A stretch of 64,000 bases of DNA, taken from Streptomyces sp. CG1 (lineage in GTDB: Bacteria; Actinomycetota; Actinomycetes; Streptomycetales; Streptomycetaceae). The notes beneath the pieces are model-generated. The model did not search any database. It worked only from the letters and a program-made list of their open reading frames with translations, and was not told the origin of the DNA. A program made the position numbers and the translations under genes. The stretch spans positions 434,001-498,000 of the forward strand of contig NZ_CP163518.1 of assembly GCF_041080625.1 (NCBI RefSeq). The letters are read 5' to 3'. This document shows positions 47,022 to 56,336 of the stretch, one piece after another. Positions within the stretch are counted from its first letter, which is position 1. Every line of letters starts with the position of its first letter.

Positions 47022-47710
47022 ATGTCACTGTCCGAGGCCCCCGACACCGTGAGACCGGAGATTGTTTTCGACCGCCAGGCGGAGTGGGACGCACTCTTCG
47101 TCTGCGACCCGAAACCCGCCATCGCTGCGCGGACTGGCGGATCTCCATCTCCCGGTCCCCCCGCTCGACTTCCGGCAGACCGCACGCTTCCGGGGCATCC
47201 GGGATCCCGCCCTGGCCGTGCCGCCGCACGCCGTGGTCGGCGGCACGTCGACCTACCGCCGCGCGTACGTGTCGGACGACGCACCCCGCGGACCGGACGA
47301 CTTCGACATGTGGGTGTGCCGGGCCGTGCTCAATCCCCGCGCACCCTTGTTCCACGAGCCCCGCCACCTGCTGCGCGGTATGCCACTCCGCCCTCGACAC
47401 CGCGCGCTCGTCGGCACGGCTGCGGCACATCGGTCTCCAGCCGCGCTTCGCACAGATCAGCCGTGGCTGGGCCTTCGGCTTCGCCGGCCCGGCGGTCTTC
47501 GGTGCGCGTCCCGTGGCCGGGTCCCTTGGCTCGCCGCCTGCTCCCGCACGGCCGGGCGGCACCGAGGCCGTCGTCAGACGTCATGGCGGCGCTTCTCCGG
47601 AGCCTCTGCTGTCCGTGGGCCTGGCCCGTTGCGACGAGGTGATGGATCAACACCACCTCCAGCGGATCCGATGTGCTGCTCGTCGTCCTCGACCGGCTGT
47701 ACGGGGTTGA
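47022..47710 (+). pseudogene. Frameshifted gene of unknown family after the carrier protein
   Basis: The ATG at 47022 follows GAGAGGAGG, so a gene clearly starts here, but coding-like sequence moves between all three frames: MSLSEAPDTVRPEIVFDRQA (from 47022), LADLHLPVPPLDFRQTARFR ... GPDDFDMWVCRAVLNPRAPL (about 47140-47380, another frame), and SARLRHIGLQPRFAQISRGW ... LLSVGLARCDEVM (about 47410-47645, third frame). At least two frameshifts are needed. I do not recognise the family. Its position after the acyl carrier gene suggests it once belonged to the same operon. Confidence 0.55.
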
Positions 47711-47779
47711 GTCAGAGACTTAGAGCGCCTTGAGGCAGTCACGATCACATACCAAGCGGCCTCTCAAAGGTGACGAGCC

Positions 47780-48895
47780 ATGACACAGTCAGGTCCCGGG
47801 CCCCGGAGGGCCAGCGTGGCGCCGGGTGCCGCGGCCCGGCCAGGCTGGGTCTGGTGGCTGTGCACGGGGCTCATCCTGGTGGCCGCCGGCGTGGTTGCGC
47901 TCTCCCGGCGTCACGAGCTCGGGGAGGCGTACCACCTGATCGCCCGGGTGCACCTGCCCGGCCTGGTGGTCGCCGTGGCACTCGAAACGCTGTCCGTCCT
48001 GTGCTTCGCCGCCGTACCGCACTGGCTGCTGCAGACGGGCGGTTCCCGGTGGAGCATGCGCAGAATGGCATGCACCACCATGGCCGGCAATGCGATGGCG
48101 GGCGCCCTGCCGGGTGGTGCGGCATTCTCGGCCGCCTGGATGTTCCGGTACTTGTCCCGCCGAGGCGCGGGACATGCCCGCGCGGCCGCTGTTCTGGTGA
48201 CCGCGGGCGCACTGTCAGCCCTCAGCCTCTTCCTGCTGCTGGTGACGGGTGTGCTCCTGGCAGGCCCGAGCGGCCCCGACGTCTTCGTTCGTCCCGTGGT
48301 CGGTGCCCTGGTGGTGGCCCTCGCGGTCGGTCTGGTGATCCTCGGCCTGTCCCGCTTCTCCGGCATCCGCCGTGTGCTGCGACGTGCCTGGACATACACG
48401 GGGCGACGCTCCAGGCGAGTCTTGAACGCCGAGGACGCTCTGGTCCGGCTGACGGAGCAAGTCCGCGAAGTGCAGCCCCGGTTGCTTCCCTGGCTGCGAC
48501 CGTTCGCCTTCGCCGTTCTCAACTGGGTGCTCGATGCGGCATGCCTGGCCGCCGGGATGTGGGCGCTCGGTATCGGCGTGCCCTGGCACGGCCTGCTCTT
48601 CGCCTACGCGCTGACACAGGTCGCGAGCACCTTGCGCCTGACTCCTGGAAACCTGGTCATCACCGAAGCGACCCTGTCCGTGCTGCTCGCCGTCTACGGC
48701 CTGCAGCCCGGACAGGCGATCGCCGCCACGTTCTTCTACCGCATCATCAGCTACTGGGCCTTGCAGCCAGTCGGCTGGACATGCTGGATAGGCCTCACAC
48801 TTGAGGTCTCCCTCGGGGACCGGAGGGGCAGACCGCGGGCGCGGCGGCTGCACGGAGGCGCTGCCGTGTTCACTCGCCGCGCAGGACGACCTTAA
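47780..48895 (+). CDS. YbhN/LPG-synthase-TM family membrane protein
   Basis: A 371-residue protein with eight or so membrane helices, ATG at 47780 after AAGGTGA. Sequence such as AGNAMAGALPGGAAFSAAWM (about 95-114), LTQVASTLRLTPGNLVITEA (about 275-295) and FFYRIISYWALQPVGW matches the lysylphosphatidylglycerol-synthase membrane domain (UPF0104/YbhN), often a lipid flippase. No catalytic aminoacyl-transferase domain follows, so synthesis of lysyl-PG is not implied. Its 3' end overlaps the converging alcohol dehydrogenase gene by 26 bases. Confidence 0.82.
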   Translation: MTQSGPGPRRASVAPGAAARPGWVWWLCTGLILVAAGVVALSRRHELGEAYHLIARVHLPGLVVAVALETLSVLCFAAVPHWLLQTGGSRWSMRRMACTTMAGNAMAGALPGGAAFSAAWMFRYLSRRGAGHARAAAVLVTAGALSALSLFLLLVTGVLLAGPSGPDVFVRPVVGALVVALAVGLVILGLSRFSGIRRVLRRAWTYTGRRSRRVLNAEDALVRLTEQVREVQPRLLPWLRPFAFAVLNWVLDAACLAAGMWALGIGVPWHGLLFAYALTQVASTLRLTPGNLVITEATLSVLLAVYGLQPGQAIAATFFYRIISYWALQPVGWTCWIGLTLEVSLGDRRGRPRARRLHGGAAVFTRRAGRP

Positions 48896-49898
48896 GGGCC
48901 CCCGAGGCGGTGCCGCCTGCGAAGACCTCGTAGGCGTCTTCCACGCTGTCGAGGCCGAAGGTGTGGGTGACCAACGGGGAGACGGGCAGGCGCTCGAACC
49001 TCATGAGCTCCAGCAGCCATGGTGTGGAGGACGTGTCCACCTGACCCGTGCTGATGGTCAGGTTCTTGCGCCACAGCGATTCGAGATGCAGCGTCACCGG
49101 CCCGCCGTGCGCGCCGATGTTGGCGATGTGCCCTCCGGCGCGGACGGCGCGCGTGCACAGGACGAAGCCGTCCGGATCGCCCGATGCCTCGATGGCCACG
49201 TCGGCGCCCGGCCCCTCGGCCAGCTCCGCGATCATCGCTCCCGGCGATTCGGCGGCGTCGGCTCCCACACGGACCGCGTTCTCCAGCCGGGCTCCGGCCA
49301 GATCCACCACGATGACGCGGCGGGGCGAGTAGAGCCGGGCGACGATCACCGTGGCAAGACCGACAGGTCCCGCGCCCACCACGACGACGGTGTCTCCAGG
49401 GCTCACGTGTCCGTTGCGTACCCCGACTTCGTAGGCGGTCGGGAGCAGCTCGGCGAGCAGCACCGCGTCCTTGAGCGGAAGGTCGGACGGGCGTCGGGTG
49501 GTGGAGTGGTCGGCGAAGGGCACCCGCACGAATTCAGCCTGGGTCCCGTTGATCAGACTCCCCAGAATCCATCCGCCGCCTCCGCCGCACTGTCCGTACA
49601 TGGCGTCACGGCACGCCCTGCAGTCACCGCACGCGGAGACGGACGACACGATCACCTGATCCCCTGGGCGCAGATGACGCACTTCGTCACCGACCTCCAC
49701 GACCTCGCCGACCGCCTCGTGGCCAAGGACGGTCCCCGGCTTCACCTCCGGGAGGTCTCCCCGCAGGATGCGCAGATCGCTGCCGCAGATGGTCGTGGCC
49801 CCGACGCGCACGATCGCATCGGTGGCCTCCTCGATCCCAGGGTCCGGGACGGTGTCCCAGGAGATCTGTGCCGGGCCGTGATAGACAAGCGCTCGCAC
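48870..49898 (-). CDS. Zinc-dependent alcohol dehydrogenase
   Basis: A 342-residue MDR-family enzyme, GTG start. Catalytic zinc residues: Cys in TTICGSDLRILRG (residue about 38) and GHE in GTVLGHEAVGEVVEVGD (about 60). The structural zinc cluster CGDCRACRDAMYGQC lies at about 90-104. The NAD-binding loop is VVVVGAGPVGLATVIVA (about 168-184), and the acidic residue VVDLAGARL suggests NAD over NADP. Substrate is not readable; the IANIGAHGGPVTL region resembles threonine/glutathione-independent alcohol dehydrogenases. Genes for USP and alcohol dehydrogenase lie side by side in the similar S. coelicolor stress region, as far as I recall. It is divergent from a USP gene across 230 bp. Confidence 0.9.
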   Translation of the reverse strand: MRALVYHGPAQISWDTVPDPGIEEATDAIVRVGATTICGSDLRILRGDLPEVKPGTVLGHEAVGEVVEVGDEVRHLRPGDQVIVSSVSACGDCRACRDAMYGQCGGGGGWILGSLINGTQAEFVRVPFADHSTTRRPSDLPLKDAVLLAELLPTAYEVGVRNGHVSPGDTVVVVGAGPVGLATVIVARLYSPRRVIVVDLAGARLENAVRVGADAAESPGAMIAELAEGPGADVAIEASGDPDGFVLCTRAVRAGGHIANIGAHGGPVTLHLESLWRKNLTISTGQVDTSSTPWLLELMRFERLPVSPLVTHTFGLDSVEDAYEVFAGGTASGALKVVLRGE

Positions 49899-50128
49899 GG
49901 GTCATCACTCCCTCGCTCCCCCACCTTCACGGTCACCCCCGTACGGCTCCCCGGCAAGCTGCCAGGTCGGCGTCGGCCAGACTTTCAGGCTGGCAGTCGC
50001 GGCTACGAGCCGAGTCGTTGCATGGCGGCAGCTTCCGTCTCGTACGAAGCTGGGCATGACGGTGAACGAGTCCGACCGAATGCTGGTCCGGGCATCGCCT
50101 GCATCCCGCACGAGAGGAGACCGGGGCG

Positions 50129-50947
50129 GTGACGATACCCCTGGTGGTCGGCGTCGACGGCTCCGACGCGAGCCTGCAGGCGGTCGACTGGGCCGCCATG
50201 GAGGCTGTCCGGCACGGGGTGCCGCTCCACCTCCTGCACGCGGCGGGCGGGAAGCACGAACCCTCTCGGGTGATGAGTACTGCCACCGCACGTGCCAGGA
50301 AGGGCTCTCCCGCGGTACGGCTCTCCACCGAGGTGTCGCACGAGGACGCAGCCACGGCCCTGGTCGGCATCGGGCGCAACGCCTTCGCGCTCGTGCTGGG
50401 GTCCCGCGGACTCGGGGACCTCGCCGGCTTGCTCCTGGGCTCGGTGAGTCTCGCGGTGGCGGCACGGGCCGACTGCCCGGTCGTGGTGGTCCGCGGCGCG
50501 GCCGAGCACCGCGAAGCCCGGTTCGGAAGCATCGTCGTGGGTGTGAAGGAGGAGAAGAGCAGCGGTACGGCCATGCAATTCGCGTTCCGCGAGGCTCAGG
50601 CGCGGCGCTGCCGACTAGTGGCAGTACACGCCTGGAGCGCTCCGTCGGGTGCGTGTACGACGGCTCAAGCCCCGTCGTGGCCGCTGGAGGCCCACCAGCG
50701 GCCCCCCGCGCAGGTAGTCGACGACGCACTGCGCGCCTCGACCGAACAGTATGGCGACGTCCAGGTGAGCCGACAGGTGATCGAGGGGCCGGCTCGCCAG
50801 GCCCTGCTGGAAGCCGCGTCCGGGGCGGATCTGCTGATAGTGGGCGCCCGTAGGCGGCTCGGGCACCCGGGTCTGCAACTGGGCCTGATCAATCATGCGG
50901 TACTGCATCACGCGCCGTGCCCGGTCGCTGTCGTACCTCAGATGTGA
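50129..50947 (+). CDS. Tandem-domain universal stress protein
   Basis: A 272-residue protein, GTG start at 50129 after GAGAGGAG. Domain 1: IPLVVGVDGSDASLQAVDWA and an intact ATP loop [18 protein letters not shown]. Domain 2: GSIVVGVKEEKSSGTAMQFA with a degenerate loop VGARRRLGHPGLQLGLIN. The stretch between the first strand and the loop of domain 1 is about 20 residues shorter than in its paralogues. I could not find a convincing box pair in its upstream gap. It converges on the CBS-BON gene at 51110. Confidence 0.9.
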   Translation: MTIPLVVGVDGSDASLQAVDWAAMEAVRHGVPLHLLHAAGGKHEPSRVMSTATARARKGSPAVRLSTEVSHEDAATALVGIGRNAFALVLGSRGLGDLAGLLLGSVSLAVAARADCPVVVVRGAAEHREARFGSIVVGVKEEKSSGTAMQFAFREAQARRCRLVAVHAWSAPSGACTTAQAPSWPLEAHQRPPAQVVDDALRASTEQYGDVQVSRQVIEGPARQALLEAASGADLLIVGARRRLGHPGLQLGLINHAVLHHAPCPVAVVPQM

Positions 50948-51085
50948 CGGCCACCTTGGAGCCGGAGGCCGGTCAAGCAGGGAACCGAACGCGAACGCGA
51001 TATGCAGGGCACGGGTGCGCCCCTGCCGATTCCGCGTCAGTCCACAGGACGGCCGACGTGAACCGATGCCCCTCCGTGAACCTGT

Positions 51086-51108
51086 CTGGCGGCCGTGTCG
51101 ACCGCCAG
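51086..51108 (-). terminator. Hairpin after the CBS-BON gene (minus strand)
   Basis: CTGGCGG and CCGCCAG form a perfect 7-bp stem with a 9-nt loop directly after the stop at 51110. The rest of the 162-bp convergent gap has only an imperfect hairpin near 51003-51028. Confidence 0.6.
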
Positions 51109-51109
51109 G

Positions 51110-51784
51110 TCAGTTGTCGCCGGAGGGACTCCGGGCGTCATCCGTGCGCCAGTCGATGTGGCCGGCGACCGAGACGACGCCGTCGACGCGACGGCACAGC
51201 TGTTCGATGACGGGGATCAGACTCCTGTACTCCACGATGCCGCCGAGAGTGACTCGTCCGTCGCTCACCTCGACCGTCACGTCCCTCGGATCGAGCCCCA
51301 TAGTGCGCCGCAGCACGTCCCCGGTGATCTCCTCACGGATGGCTTCGTCGCGGCGCAGGAAGATCCGCAGCAGATCGCCACGGCTGACGATGCCCAGGAG
51401 CCGGTCCGCCTCGTCCACCACGGGCAGCCGCTTGACGTGCTGGCTCTCCATCAGGCGGGCGGCCTCGACCACACTCCACTCCGGACGCGCGCATACGGCG
51501 GGAGCCGACATGAGTTCCTCGGCACGGGAGCCCTCCGCCTTGGCCCGCTCCCACGCCTCCAGGTTCGGAACGGGAGTCCTGCCCGACGGGTCGGCCTGAT
51601 CGGCGCTCTTGCGCAGCAGATCGGCCTCGGACACCACCCCCATAGGGCGGTCCAGCTCGTCCACGACGGGCACGGCGGTGACGTCGTTCTCCGCCAGGAG
51701 CCTGACGAGCTCCTTGAACGGCGTGTCGCGCCGTGCCCGGACGACGTCACGGGTCATGAGCTCCTCGACCGTTCGGTGGTGCAT
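51110..51784 (-). CDS. CBS-CBS-BON protein
   Basis: A 224-residue protein, ATG at 51784 after GGGAGGCACC. CBS repeats: TVEELMTRDVVRARRDTPFK with VPVVDELDRPMGVVSEADLL (about 4-58), and LMSAPAVCARPEWSVVEAAR with RLPVVDEADRLLGIVSRGDL (about 91-145). The BON domain spans about 150-210 (VTVEVSDGRVTLGGIVEYR). It is nearest to the 8866 protein, sharing the inserted acidic linker between the CBS repeats. It is divergent from the PPOX fusion gene across 117 bp. Confidence 0.88.
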   Translation of the reverse strand: MHHRTVEELMTRDVVRARRDTPFKELVRLLAENDVTAVPVVDELDRPMGVVSEADLLRKSADQADPSGRTPVPNLEAWERAKAEGSRAEELMSAPAVCARPEWSVVEAARLMESQHVKRLPVVDEADRLLGIVSRGDLLRIFLRRDEAIREEITGDVLRRTMGLDPRDVTVEVSDGRVTLGGIVEYRSLIPVIEQLCRRVDGVVSVAGHIDWRTDDARSPSGDN

Positions 51785-51901
51785 GGTGCCTCCCGGATGC
51801 GGGCCTCCCACCTCGCGGATTCAGGGCTCACGCCCCCATGCGGCGGTACGTCCCGCGTGGCAGGTTGGATACAGCACCATTCTGAGGAGAGGGCGGCGAT
51901 C

Positions 51902-52822
51902 ATGCGAGCTCACCTCGGCGACCAGCTCGTCATCGAAAGTCCGACGACCGGCGCCGCCAGGCGCGACGGCGAGATCGTCGGCCTGCACCACGAGGACGGA
52001 ACACCTCCCTACGACGTGCGCTGGTCGGACACGGACGAGGTCACCCTCGTGTTCCCCGGGCCCGACGCACACGTCCGCCACCTTGAGCCCAAAGAGCCCC
52101 GGACCACGAGCGAGTCACAGCCGGACGCGGGCGAGGAGCAGATCGTGTCCGCAGTCGCCCCGCCGACCGGGGAGGCCAACCCCGGCGACGTAGGCCGGCG
52201 TGTGGCCGTCGAGCGCCGCAGACGGGGGCTCAGCAGGGAGGAAACAGCCGGCCGCGCCCGGATGTCGCCCGGCTACCTCGCATACCTGGAGGAACGGCCT
52301 GCGGACCCGACCCTGGCGACTCTCATCAGACTGGCTGACGCACTGGGCACTTCGGTCACCGACCTGCGCGGCGGCGGCATCGACCTCCCGCCCGGCCAGG
52401 GACACGCGCTGCTCCACCCTCGGCTGCGGGATCTCAGCCCGGAGGAATGCCGCGCCCTGCTCTCGACACACGGCGTGGGGCGCGTCGCGGTGTCGGACTC
52501 CGACGGCCGACCGGCGGTCGTCCCGGTCAATTACGAGGTCGTCGACGACGCGATCGCCTTCCGGACCGCGCCCGGCTCCGTGACCGCAGCGGCCGCGGGC
52601 AAGGAGGTCGCCTTCGAGGTCGACCATGTGGACGAGGCCTTGAGCGAGGGCTGGAGCGTGCTCGCCGTCGGCCCCGCGAGCGTCGTGACGGAACCCGACG
52701 CGGTACGCAGGCTCACCCGACATGCCCATACCGCGCCGTGGGCGGGTGGTGAGCGCGAGATGTGGGTGTCGATCCGGTCCACGAACCTCACGGGCCGTCG
52801 GATCACTCCGGCCGGACAGTAG
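51902..52822 (+). CDS. DUF1918-XRE-PPOX fusion protein
   Basis: A 306-residue protein, ATG at 51902 after GAGGAGAGGG. Three parts in one frame: a DUF1918 SH3-like domain (residues 1-62, DGEIVGLHHEDGTPPYDVRW, VFPGPDAHVRHLE), an XRE helix-turn-helix (about 98-150, GRRVAVERRRRGLSREETAG, YLAYLEERPADPTLATLIRL), and a PPOX split-barrel (about 178-300, ECRALLSTHGVGRVAVSDSD, AVVPVNYEVVDDAIAFRT) that binds flavin, F420 or heme. A DNA-binding domain joined to a flavin-type barrel suggests a redox- or ligand-sensing regulator. DUF1918 and PPOX proteins are separate DosR-regulon members in M. tuberculosis (Rv0569; Rv0080/Rv3129 type). Confidence 0.85.
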   Translation: MRAHLGDQLVIESPTTGAARRDGEIVGLHHEDGTPPYDVRWSDTDEVTLVFPGPDAHVRHLEPKEPRTTSESQPDAGEEQIVSAVAPPTGEANPGDVGRRVAVERRRRGLSREETAGRARMSPGYLAYLEERPADPTLATLIRLADALGTSVTDLRGGGIDLPPGQGHALLHPRLRDLSPEECRALLSTHGVGRVAVSDSDGRPAVVPVNYEVVDDAIAFRTAPGSVTAAAAGKEVAFEVDHVDEALSEGWSVLAVGPASVVTEPDAVRRLTRHAHTAPWAGGEREMWVSIRSTNLTGRRITPAGQ

Positions 52823-52945
52823 GCGGCCCCGGACGGCAAAGCGCCGACCGATCTCTCTGGGGCGCGCGGTCGGCATGTCGCAGCGGTTCGCGGACCGTGC
52901 GACGGTATTCGCAGGGGGTCTCTCTGCAGCCCGACGGAGGAGGCG

Positions 52946-53830
52946 GTGGCGAGGATGGAACTCCCGCTGGTCGTGGGCGTCGACGGATCGGACTCCAGTC
53001 TGCTGGCGGTCGACTGGGCGGTGGACGAGGCGGCCCGTCACGGGCTGCCGCTGCGCCTGGTCCATGCCTCCCTGTGGGAGCGCTATGAGGCGCTCCAGCC
53101 TTCCTTCGGCACCGGCCGCACCGCCGAGGAGGTCATGGCGCAGCACATCATCGCCTCCTGTGTGGAACGTGCCCAGCTGCGCAACCCCGAGGTCAAGGCG
53201 TCGGGCGAGATACTGGCCGATGACGCCGTCTCCGCGCTGCTGCGGGCGGGACCCGAGGCGTTCGCCTTGGTCACCGGCGTTCGTGGACGTGGTGAGATCG
53301 CCGGACTGCTGCTGGGTTCCGTCAGCCTCGCGGTGGCGGCCCGCGCCGTGTGCCCGGTCGTCGTGGTCCGTGGCGCGGAGCGCAACCGCCAGGGGGCGCT
53401 CGGCCGGGTCGTGGTGGGGATCGGGGATCCGAGCGGCAGCGCGGGCGTCGTACGGTTCGCCGTGCGCGAGGCCGAGGCACGTGGGTGTGACCTGAGCGCC
53501 GTACGGGCCTGGCGCACCCCGGCCGGCGAGCCCGTGGACCACATGCTGATCGCCGATGACGCCGCCCGGCTGCGCGAGGAGCGGGCCTCGGCCTGGCTCG
53601 ACGAGGCACTGCGCGACGCCGTACGGGAGCACCCCCAGGTCCATGTCCTTCGCCGGGTGGTCGAGGGCCCCGCCCACCGGGTCCTGCTGGACACGACGGC
53701 CGAGGCCGACCTGATCGTCGTCGGTGCTCTTCGCCGGCACGGTCGCTTCGGTCTGCAGCTCGGCAGAGTCGCCCATGCCCTGCTTCACCACTCGGAATGC
53801 CCGGTCGCCGTCGTTCCCCAGCCGGTCTGA
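52946..53830 (+). CDS. Tandem-domain universal stress protein
   Basis: About 294 residues, GTG at 52946 directly after GGAGGAGG (an ATG at 52955 is possible). Domain 1: LPLVVGVDGSDSSLLAVDWA and an intact loop [18 protein letters not shown]. Domain 2 loop is degenerate (VGALRRHGRFGLQLGRVA). It is a close paralogue of the USP at 34571-35446. It lies 57 bp before a GH65 phosphorylase in the same orientation. In M. tuberculosis a tandem USP (Rv2005c) is next to a GH65-domain gene (Rv2006), both DosR-induced, so this pairing appears conserved. Confidence 0.9.
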   Translation: MARMELPLVVGVDGSDSSLLAVDWAVDEAARHGLPLRLVHASLWERYEALQPSFGTGRTAEEVMAQHIIASCVERAQLRNPEVKASGEILADDAVSALLRAGPEAFALVTGVRGRGEIAGLLLGSVSLAVAARAVCPVVVVRGAERNRQGALGRVVVGIGDPSGSAGVVRFAVREAEARGCDLSAVRAWRTPAGEPVDHMLIADDAARLREERASAWLDEALRDAVREHPQVHVLRRVVEGPAHRVLLDTTAEADLIVVGALRRHGRFGLQLGRVAHALLHHSECPVAVVPQPV

Positions 53831-53887
53831 GGCCGGCTGTACGGGCCTGAGCCTCCACGGCCTCCGGAGCAGAGGGACGGGTGGCGG

Positions 53888-56290
53888 ATGTCGGAGTGGA
53901 CTTGGGAGTGGACGGGCTACGACCCCGCTGCCGAGCGGCTGCGTGAATCGCTCTGCACGCTCGGCAACGGCTACTTCGCCACGCGGGGCGCGCTGCCGGA
54001 GTGCCGGGCCGGCCTGATGCACTACCCCGGCACCTACGCCGCCGGGTGTTACAACCGCCTGGAGTCGACCGTGGCAGGTCGGAATGTGGTGAACGAGGAC
54101 CTGGTCAACCTGCCGAACTGGCTGCTGCTCCGCTTCCGTCTGCGCCGCGCAGAGGGCGACTGGGGCCCGTGGTTCTCCCCCCACACGCACACCCTCCTGG
54201 ACCACCGGCACACCCTGGATCTGCGCCGCGCCACGCTCACCCGGACCTTCCGCCACGGCAACGACGTGACGGGCGTACTCGGCGTCGAGCAGACCTGTCT
54301 GGTGCACATGGGGGATCCCCACCTGGCTGCGCTGCGGACGCTCTTCACGGCCGAGGACTGGGCGGGGGAGATCGAGATCGAGAGCTGCCTGGACGGCGAA
54401 GTGATCAACGGCAACGTGCACCGTTACCGCGCCCTCAACCGCCACCACGTAACGCATGTGCGAACCGGGACGCATGAGACACACACGGTCTGGCTCAGCT
54501 GCCGGACCAGCACATCCGACACCACTGTCGCCCTGGCCGCCCGGACGACTGTCGTCGCCGACCGGGCTCCGGCCTCCTCGGAACTTCGTCCGGCCCGCCA
54601 CCGTGCCGTCCACCGCCTGGTCGTCCCGATCGCGCCCGGCCGACCCGTCGCCGTGGAGAAGACCATCGCACTGCACACCTCACGGGACACGGCGATCAGC
54701 GACCCGCTCGGCGCAGCGATCGACCGCGTGTCCACAGCGGCGGACTTCCCGAGCCTGCTGGACTCCCACGCCTCCGCATGGGAACGGCTGTGGCGACGCA
54801 CCGACATCCAGGTGCCGGGCGAGGCCGGCCGTATCCTGCGCTTCCACCTCTTCCACGTTCTGCAGACGCTGTCCCCGCACACCGCGGACCTCGACGTGGG
54901 CGTGCCCGCACGGGGGCTGCACGGCGAGGCGTACCGGGGTCATGTCTTCTGGGACGAGCTCTTCGTCCTGCCGTATCTCAATCTGCACTTCCCGAACGTC
55001 TCCCGAGCGCTGCTCGACTACCGCTACCGGCGTCTCCCGCGTGCTTGCAGAGCGGCGAGAGCAGCCGGCCGGACCGGGGCGATGTATCCGTGGCAGAGCG
55101 GCAGCGATGGCCGCGAGGAGTCCCAGGAGTGGCATCTCAATCCCGCCTCGGGCCGCTGGCTGCCGGATCGCTCCCGCCTCCAACACCATGTGGGCTCGGC
55201 GATCGCCTACAACGTGTGGCGGTACTGCGAAGCCACCGGCGACACGGAGTACCTGCACACCAAGGGCGCGGAGATGCTGCTCCAGATATCCCGCTTCTGG
55301 GCGGACCTCGCCGACTTCGACCCCGGCCTGGGCCGCTACCGGATCCGCGGTGTCGTGGGTCCCGACGAGTACCACGACGGCTATCCCGGCGGCGATCGTC
55401 CCGGGCTGGACGACAACGCATACACGAACGTCGCCGCCGCCTGGGTCCTTACCCGCACCCTGGAACTCCTGCGGCGCCTTCCTGCTTGGCGCCGTGAAGA
55501 ACTGCTCCAACGAACCGGTCTGAACGCCGCCGAACTGCCCGAGTGGGAGGAGATCTCCCGTCGGTTGCGGGTACCGTTCCACCAGGGCGTCATCAGCCAG
55601 TTCGAGGGCTATGACGACCTCGCCGAACTCGACTGGACCGCCTACCGGAAGCGCTACGGCAGCATCCGCCGCCTGGACCGGATCCTCGAGGCCGAGGGCG
55701 ACACGGTCAACCGCTACAAGGCGTCCAAGCAGGCCGATGTCCTGATGCTCGGCTACCTGTTCTCCCCCGCTGAGCTGCGGGATCTGTTCCAGCGTCTCGG
55801 GTACGACCTGGACGACGACGTGTGGCGCAGGACCGTGGACTACTACCTGCGACGTACCAGTCACGGCTCCACCCTCAGCGAGCTCGTGCACGGCCTGGTC
55901 CTCGCCAGAGCAAGACGGGCGGAGGCATGGCAGTACGTTCGTGAGGCCCTGGAGGCCGATATCGCCGACATCCAGGGCGGCACGACCGGCGAGGGCATCC
56001 ACCTGGGGGCCATGGCCGGGACCCTCGACCTCGTCCAGCGCGGGCTGACGGGACTGGAGACACGCGAGGACGCCCTGTGGCTGGACCCGGTCCCTCTTCC
56101 GGCGCTCTCCGAGTACGGCTTCACACTGCACTATCGCGGTCACTGGGGCATCGGCATGCGGCGCCGGAGCGGGCAGCTGGACATCGCCGTACCCGACTCG
56201 GAGGAATCGCCGATCCGTGTCGTGCTGGCCGACCGCGCGGTGACCATCGCTCCAGGGGAGACCTGCACGCTGACGCTACCGGAGACCTGA
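53888..56290 (+). CDS. Glycoside hydrolase family 65 disaccharide phosphorylase
   Basis: An 800-residue protein with the full GH65 architecture: an N-terminal beta-sandwich (ESLCTLGNGYFATRGALPEC start), an (alpha/alpha)6 barrel with GHVFWDELFVLPYLNLHFPN and the catalytic Glu in GVVGPDEYHDGYPGG (about residue 500), the phosphate-site motifs KASKQADVLMLGYLF and TSHGSTLSELVHGLVLARA, GTTGEGIHLGAMAGTLDLVQ, and a small C-terminal sheet. It splits an alpha-disaccharide with phosphate (trehalose, maltose or kojibiose are the known substrates), saving one ATP per sugar. Rv2006 of M. tuberculosis has this domain fused to a trehalose-phosphatase; here it stands alone. Cotranscription with the preceding USP is likely. 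Confidence 0.92.
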   Translation: MSEWTWEWTGYDPAAERLRESLCTLGNGYFATRGALPECRAGLMHYPGTYAAGCYNRLESTVAGRNVVNEDLVNLPNWLLLRFRLRRAEGDWGPWFSPHTHTLLDHRHTLDLRRATLTRTFRHGNDVTGVLGVEQTCLVHMGDPHLAALRTLFTAEDWAGEIEIESCLDGEVINGNVHRYRALNRHHVTHVRTGTHETHTVWLSCRTSTSDTTVALAARTTVVADRAPASSELRPARHRAVHRLVVPIAPGRPVAVEKTIALHTSRDTAISDPLGAAIDRVSTAADFPSLLDSHASAWERLWRRTDIQVPGEAGRILRFHLFHVLQTLSPHTADLDVGVPARGLHGEAYRGHVFWDELFVLPYLNLHFPNVSRALLDYRYRRLPRACRAARAAGRTGAMYPWQSGSDGREESQEWHLNPASGRWLPDRSRLQHHVGSAIAYNVWRYCEATGDTEYLHTKGAEMLLQISRFWADLADFDPGLGRYRIRGVVGPDEYHDGYPGGDRPGLDDNAYTNVAAAWVLTRTLELLRRLPAWRREELLQRTGLNAAELPEWEEISRRLRVPFHQGVISQFEGYDDLAELDWTAYRKRYGSIRRLDRILEAEGDTVNRYKASKQADVLMLGYLFSPAELRDLFQRLGYDLDDDVWRRTVDYYLRRTSHGSTLSELVHGLVLARARRAEAWQYVREALEADIADIQGGTTGEGIHLGAMAGTLDLVQRGLTGLETREDALWLDPVPLPALSEYGFTLHYRGHWGIGMRRRSGQLDIAVPDSEESPIRVVLADRAVTIAPGETCTLTLPET

Positions 56291-56320
56291 CACGACGACG
56301 AGCGTCCCGCCCGCCCTCGA

Positions 56321-56336
56321 CGGGCCCAACGGTCCT
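56321..56336. promoter_or_regulatory. Single DosR-type box before the small membrane protein
   Basis: The core GGGCCCAACGGTCC (56322-56335) has one mismatch to the box pattern, about 125 bp before the small membrane protein gene. No partner box is seen at 20-22 bp. A weak hairpin from the GH65 end overlaps it. Confidence 0.33.

Noticed and set aside
47780..48895. Lysyl-phosphatidylglycerol synthase
   Set aside because: Only the membrane domain is present; the aminoacyl-transferase domain is absent, so only flippase-like membrane function is supported.
49899..50128. DosR-type box pair between the alcohol dehydrogenase and USP genes
   Set aside because: I looked for it because the genes fit the regulon, but no site keeps both arms with correct spacing.
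52823..52945. DosR-type box before the USP-GH65 unit
   Set aside because: Only half-sites with wrong spacing (for example around 52860) are present.
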